From assembly GCA_937907165.1 (NCBI GenBank), contig CALCUH010000067.1, positions 1-56,890 on the forward strand: a DNA stretch of 56,890 nt. The letters are read 5' to 3'. Positions 54,801 to 56,890 of the stretch are shown piece after piece. This stretch comes from an uncultured Bacteroidales bacterium. GTDB lineage: Bacteria > Bacteroidota > Bacteroidia > Bacteroidales > Paludibacteraceae. A program made the translations under genes and the position numbers. The notes below the pieces were generated by a model that was given only the letters and a program-made list of their open reading frames with translations, was not told the origin of the DNA and did not search any database. The first letter of the stretch is position 1. Every line of letters starts with the position of its first letter.

Positions 54801-56890
54801 CAAGTCGTCACGCACGAACAACGGATTAGAAGAAGAGAAGTCGTAACCAGAAACGCTGTGAGCCAATCCGTCATAATCCACAGTGTCCGCATGTTTCGTA
54901 ATAGTGACGTTAACGACGATAGGCATGATCACCAAGCTATCCTCGACAACCGTAATATGAACAGCGGAGAAGTTAGCGTTCGTGTTCGTGAAGCTATTCT
55001 CGTCGAACGTCATGCCATAGTTGCCAACGACATCACCAGAAGCGATAGAATCCGTTTCTGCGCCGATGAACTTCAAGTCGTCACGGACATACAACGTATC
55101 GCTCGACAAGAAGTCATAACCGGTCACACTATGAGAGAGACCATCGTATTCGATAGAGTCGCCATGTTTCGTGATGGTAACGTTCACCTCAATAGGGTTA
55201 ATTACCAAGCTATCCTCAACAATCGTGATATGGACAGCGGAGAAGTTAGCGTTCGTATTGGTGAAGCTATTCTCATCGAACGTCATGCCATACTTACCGA
55301 CCGTCTTACCCGTAGCGGTAGAATCCTCGGCGCTACCGATGAAGAGCAAATCGCTTCTTTGGTAGAGTGTCGGCAAACTGCTTTCGAAGTCATAGCCGGT
55401 AACAGTGTGGCTGAGACCATCGTAATCCTTCACGTCACCATGTTTCGTGATAGTCACATCCACCTCGATTTGGGTCACGCTCAACTCACCCTTCGTATAA
55501 GTGATTTCGTAATTCTCGGTAACAGTATCGTTACCACTCTTGATGACAGCGTCTGAAATCAAGTTATCGCTCTTACCTACGGTCAATTGAGAACCGACAA
55601 CCACTGCGCTTACCACGCTATCGCAAGAGGCCTCGTTACCATCTGTGGTAAATCCGGCGTTCGTCAACTCAATACCATCGTAAGGTTTCTCTTCGCTATT
55701 CGCAATGATTTCGATTGGACGTTTCGTGATGGTCAAGGTACCAAACGTAGTATCACGCTTGCCTTGATATTGGTTATCATTCTCTAATGTGTAAGAGAAC
55801 GTATTGTTTTCTGACTTACTGTCTCCAACATACTTCACACCTGCAATAGTCGGTACAATCACAAGGCTATCGCCCGTAGGCAATATGAATGTCTTACCAT
55901 CCGCCTCTGGAGTAACCGGAACATTAGCGTAAGAGACGGTGTACTTCTCATGCGTATGGTTCTCGCAATCGTAAACCCAAGAAGTATCCGCAGAAGCGAT
56001 GGCAATCGGCACATCGCTCGCGGTCACTTCAAGGACACCTTTTACGTAAACTATATCATAATTGGAAGTACGGTTAACACCGTTTCCATCCAGGATATAC
56101 GCATCACTCGCAACATTTTCGGATGAGCCAACAGCTATTTGGCTACCATTCACAGCCACGCTATCGATATGATCGCAAGCCGCCAATTCGGTATTACTAA
56201 ACTCATCTCTAATCAATGCGGAACCATCATATTTCTTCGTGCTATCCAAAGCAGTGATTGTCAAAGATTTTTGCAAGATGCTAATGGTACCGAAGGTAGT
56301 GTCACGGAGACCGACATACTGGTCATCGTGTGTCAAAACATATGTGAAGGCATTGTTATTAGCCTTGTTATCATCCACAAATTTAACACCAGAGATAGAC
56401 GGCGTGATCACCAAGGTATCACCCGTAGGCAATACGAATGTCTTACCATCTGCCTTAACCGTCATTGTCTCTCCGTCATAAGTCAACGTATAGGTCTCAT
56501 CTTTATGGTTATCGCAGTCATAAGTCCATGAATTGTCGGCGGAAGTCAATACAATCGGCATCAAGTTACCCATGATGGTGAGCGTATAGTCGCAATATGC
56601 GGTGTCGTAGTTAGCGGCGCTCGCTCTCACGTAGACAGTGTCAATACCGACGAACGTACGTTCTGGTGCGGTAGTGCTCCAATTCAAGCTATCAAGAGAG
56701 TATTCTACCTTAATTGGCTCTGTGCCCACACCACTCGCACTAGAGATCGAGAACAACGGTTCACCGTCGTAAAACTTCGTTACGCTCATGCAAGTTGGCG
56801 TGATGGTTGCGTTCGTCACCGTCAACGTGTAGTCGAAGTAAGCGGTATCGTAGTTATCCGCACTTGTTCTTACGAAGATGGAATCGACGC
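48864..56890 (-). CDS. Giant MBG/YDG-repeat surface protein with 92-residue cysteine modules and type B C-terminus (5' end outside window)
   Basis: The reading frame is open to the window edge; the in-frame TTG at 56825 is not a start, because upstream codons continue the same repeat (VRTSADNYDTAYFDYTLTV). At least 2675 residues are visible. Order: a partial repeat (xYDTAYxDYTLT), two long modules of about 190 residues with KKYDG or KPYDG (MBG/YDG-like Ig folds), seven tandem 91-residue modules (VTITKHGD..YDG..H.V.GYDF), a CP...C..W cassette, six 92-residue four-cysteine modules, HYR-like domains and a type B sorting domain (IPTAFTPYVKDGLNDVFMEGH...GTIEVVKL). From the cassette on, it is a paralogue of the 5257-residue protein. 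Probably a T9SS-exported surface fibre or adhesin. Confidence 0.9.
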   Translation of the reverse strand, partial: VDSIFVRTSADNYDTAYFDYTLTVTNATITPTCMSVTKFYDGEPLFSISSASGVGTEPIKVEYSLDSLNWSTTAPERTFVGIDTVYVRASAANYDTAYCDYTLTIMGNLMPIVLTSADNSWTYDCDNHKDETYTLTYDGETMTVKADGKTFVLPTGDTLVITPSISGVKFVDDNKANNNAFTYVLTHDDQYVGLRDTTFGTISILQKSLTITALDSTKKYDGSALIRDEFSNTELAACDHIDSVAVNGSQIAVGSSENVASDAYILDGNGVNRTSNYDIVYVKGVLEVTASDVPIAIASADTSWVYDCENHTHEKYTVSYANVPVTPEADGKTFILPTGDSLVIVPTIAGVKYVGDSKSENNTFSYTLENDNQYQGKRDTTFGTLTITKRPIEIIANSEEKPYDGIELTNAGFTTDGNEASCDSVVSAVVVGSQLTVGKSDNLISDAVIKSGNDTVTENYEITYTKGELSVTQIEVDVTITKHGDVKDYDGLSHTVTGYDFESSLPTLYQRSDLLFIGSAEDSTATGKTVGKYGMTFDENSFTNTNANFSAVHITIVEDSLVINPIEVNVTITKHGDSIEYDGLSHSVTGYDFLSSDTLYVRDDLKFIGAETDSIASGDVVGNYGMTFDENSFTNTNANFSAVHITVVEDSLVIMPIVVNVTITKHADTVDYDGLAHSVSGYDFSSSNPLFVRDDLKFIGAETDSIATGLTTGKYGMTFDEHSFENTNPNFSNVNIAVVEDSLFIRPVTVDVTITKHGDVLDYDGLSHTVTGYDFSSSNPLFVRDDLKFIGSESDSTATGTMAGKYGMSFAEDDFQNMNENFSMVNITIVEDSLVIEPIVVNVTITEHSDSFSYDGKSHTISGYDFECDVPDLYKRSDLKFIGEPSDTIATGTEAGAYYMTLTDTMFENTNPNFKTVIVTLKKDSLFIEKIDVDVTITKHGITFVYGDLDYIVKGYNFSSENELYRREDLKFIGSAADTVAIGHEVGSYGMAFSEADFENTNHNFNHVNITIVEDSLVILPLDVEVYITGNSGVVDYDGEAHTVGGYTWSSNSDIYWTRGTFTFTGDSIRTETEPGAYPFGLKSSDFENTAPNFGKVTFIISADGSLTINKLNVDCPDNSETFFIEACSNMTWNDVEDTLQKYNVYPSANYVDYTTNDTTDLEPVLMKFTLKGMDDWRVMKLDSMIEYNKEMTVRWIFMSTNKNNPKMDSCELDVLLRDTTLPVFDCDRIDPNPLLTVIDGSCEIPFGEVDLAKYEADDNCDVKISGILSWTDNLEDSVKADDKFKVGTSYELRWIFQDATGNKTTCAQSLSFISNIPPVVNCDSLKESVIYRVLPSVCEIGASEMNIQTPVGFDACTLDSVFGVGTRKSGLGMTDNFRVGRDTIIWRFTSKYSTGVTICEQPILIKSDIAPLVNCDSLKNARFERVLDGVCEISAEDLGVTLPAGYDACTNDLATVVGSRKSGRSIDDPYFVGQDTIVWKFFSEFSVDTAYCEQYVSLISNIPPVSDCDIKVKSINKVLHGVCEISAADMDIKTPAAYEVCTHESVVGVGRRTSGHSMDDPYSVGRDTIIWTYASDRTTGVSYCERYVLVQSDIPPVINCDSLKNAVITKVIAGDCQTSLDIPTPVAYDACTGEALLGEGRRTSGRAMDDPYNVGRDTIIWTFSGEYTTATTTCEQYIFLQSDINPIANCDSLKKAVIKAVADGACEKLAVEMNILTPIAYDACTNEPLMGVGRRTSGRSMEDSYLVGHDTIVWTFTGEYTTGSASCEQYVFVQSNLAPKFDCPSLADTTIYLLPDKCVTEYGQVNLPTPVAKDACLNIDLAGEMDRNGLDPMASYPKGESSVNWIFVSPYSVTALTCAQRIIVKDTLPPVPNCDLDTFRAYVTSRSIYEDRLSYGEMLSAGLTAPNMDDACDGLLIANGYFEDGNSIKRDFPIGEYPIKWIYTDASGNSASCIQIVEVVDSLLDTLHCPTRLDGRVYACIDDVPAPYASYKEYKSAGGWFTNEKKLVDTSYTVSDTYEGDSCSMTIIRTYSFVDIHGKPYTCQEVMMVADTVAPTFDGFLKDTLIACDDTIFAPFTMTATDNCDPSVKVSMTETNNRGMDPSKIDYYNYEIERLYKATDRCGNVSSISQTIMVRDTVAPHLTIANNWRDTALPKPLKGCLYEVPDYTDDVKNMVSDNCAEANHITVTQNPEPGSQIEVSTNVTITARDVSGNEVKVYKYLRVQLRSEIVKLFVEDRDTCLVQDASIVLASQNVRYATGIVEVERANGTIRRLPSVFSFDYYRGSSASHENVIYSDNPQTYKREFDGAVDIYGSTDVAAAELTRLSQYNQRGFYTFVAMDTTTGCSDTATVYMNLMERPKVNIVPAIASVCEGSNLSLNQYVKCVNNMGSPVIDQYWMMDSIRVNGDSMIATSDMEGKSFYYYAENQCGASTSLDSHKMLSCDDSNLSTADSLIYLDNDTLALELLRANQLFANDSVVVDLHHRFNPDSVTLVSEPQNPARIWKGEDIKIELKTDYEYRYLLWKKVVGKYDMRAHDDLLDEGFVYDDADDQEDYAFDYSGTSIIVDSPKDTTFYYATISDGICPETSTPVLEVDVFDLIPTAFTPYVKDGLNDVFMEGHRVVIFDRYGHKLFEGKNGWDGTFKGRLVDPAVYFYETELRDGTIMKGTIEVVKL
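51267..52922 (-). repeat. Six tandem ~276-bp four-cysteine coding repeats
   Basis: 1656 bases encode six units averaging 92 residues, homologous to the 18-copy array of the neighbouring giant gene. The last unit is divergent (CPSLADTTIYLLPDKC, TPVAKDACLN) and matches the divergent last unit of the other array (TPVAKDACTD). The two arrays therefore share their 3' boundary. Four cysteines per unit are retained throughout. Confidence 0.9.
53550..55463 (-). repeat. Seven tandem ~273-bp MBG/YDG-like coding repeats
   Basis: 1914 bases encode seven units averaging 91 residues. Each runs V-(D/N)-V-T-I-T-K-H-G-D, Y-D-G-L-S-H-(T/S)-V-(T/S)-G-Y-D-F, D-L-K-F-I-G, G-K-Y-G-M-T-F, F-x-N-T-N-x-N-F, then V-E-D-S-L-V-I. 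These units contain no cysteine apart from one in unit 5. Unit 6 has Y-G-D-L-D-Y in place of Y-D-G-L-S-H, and unit 7 is the most divergent. Units 3 and 4 share long identical stretches (SSSNPLFVRDDLKFIG). Confidence 0.9.

Overview
This window is chromosomal DNA from a member of the Bacteroidota, most likely a Bacteroidales lineage that has a type IX secretion system (T9SS). The evidence is a fused SecD-SecF, the long three-domain IspG, an LptE-type lipoprotein, promoter -7 boxes of the form TAnnTTTG, T9SS sorting domains of type A and type B on secreted proteins, and almost no Shine-Dalgarno signal. I cannot name a genus from the sequence alone. Nothing in the window looks like a phage, an insertion sequence, a CRISPR array, a tRNA or an rRNA.

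Layout. Positions 1-5340 are a plus-strand housekeeping run: the tail of a DUF59/SufT-like iron-sulfur assembly factor, lpxH (lipid A), rarA (AAA+ replication recombination factor), an S41 processing protease, a MurU-like sugar nucleotidyltransferase and a small membrane protein, closed by a bidirectional terminator. Positions 5426-17249 (minus) hold a surface glycan-binding-type lipoprotein and an apparent two-gene unit: a 3249-residue secreted repeat protein followed 15 bases later by an outer-membrane beta-barrel. Positions 17531-29413 are a second housekeeping block: fabG, ispG, secDF, lemA with a TPM-domain protein, and an operon of sigma-54-type activator, lptE, TPR protein and secG; then ridA on the plus strand and a pyridoxamine kinase. 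Positions 29526-56890 are again surface cargo: a CotH-kinase protein with a type A sorting domain and two paralogous giant proteins (5257 residues, and at least 2675 residues cut by the window edge) with type B, gliding-associated C-termini.

The most striking content is this giant surface-protein set. The 3249-residue protein has 25 tandem modules of about 49 residues. In that array, loss of the first cysteine of a module is always followed by loss of the second cysteine in the next module. This implies a staggered inter-module disulfide ladder. The two paralogous giants share a C-terminal chassis that contains a 92-93-residue, four-cysteine tandem repeat (18 copies in one, 6 in the other), but they carry unrelated N-terminal halves: HYR-like super-repeats in one and MBG/YDG-like repeats in the other. 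A secreted CotH kinase is encoded immediately downstream of the larger giant. The T9SS machinery itself is not in the window.
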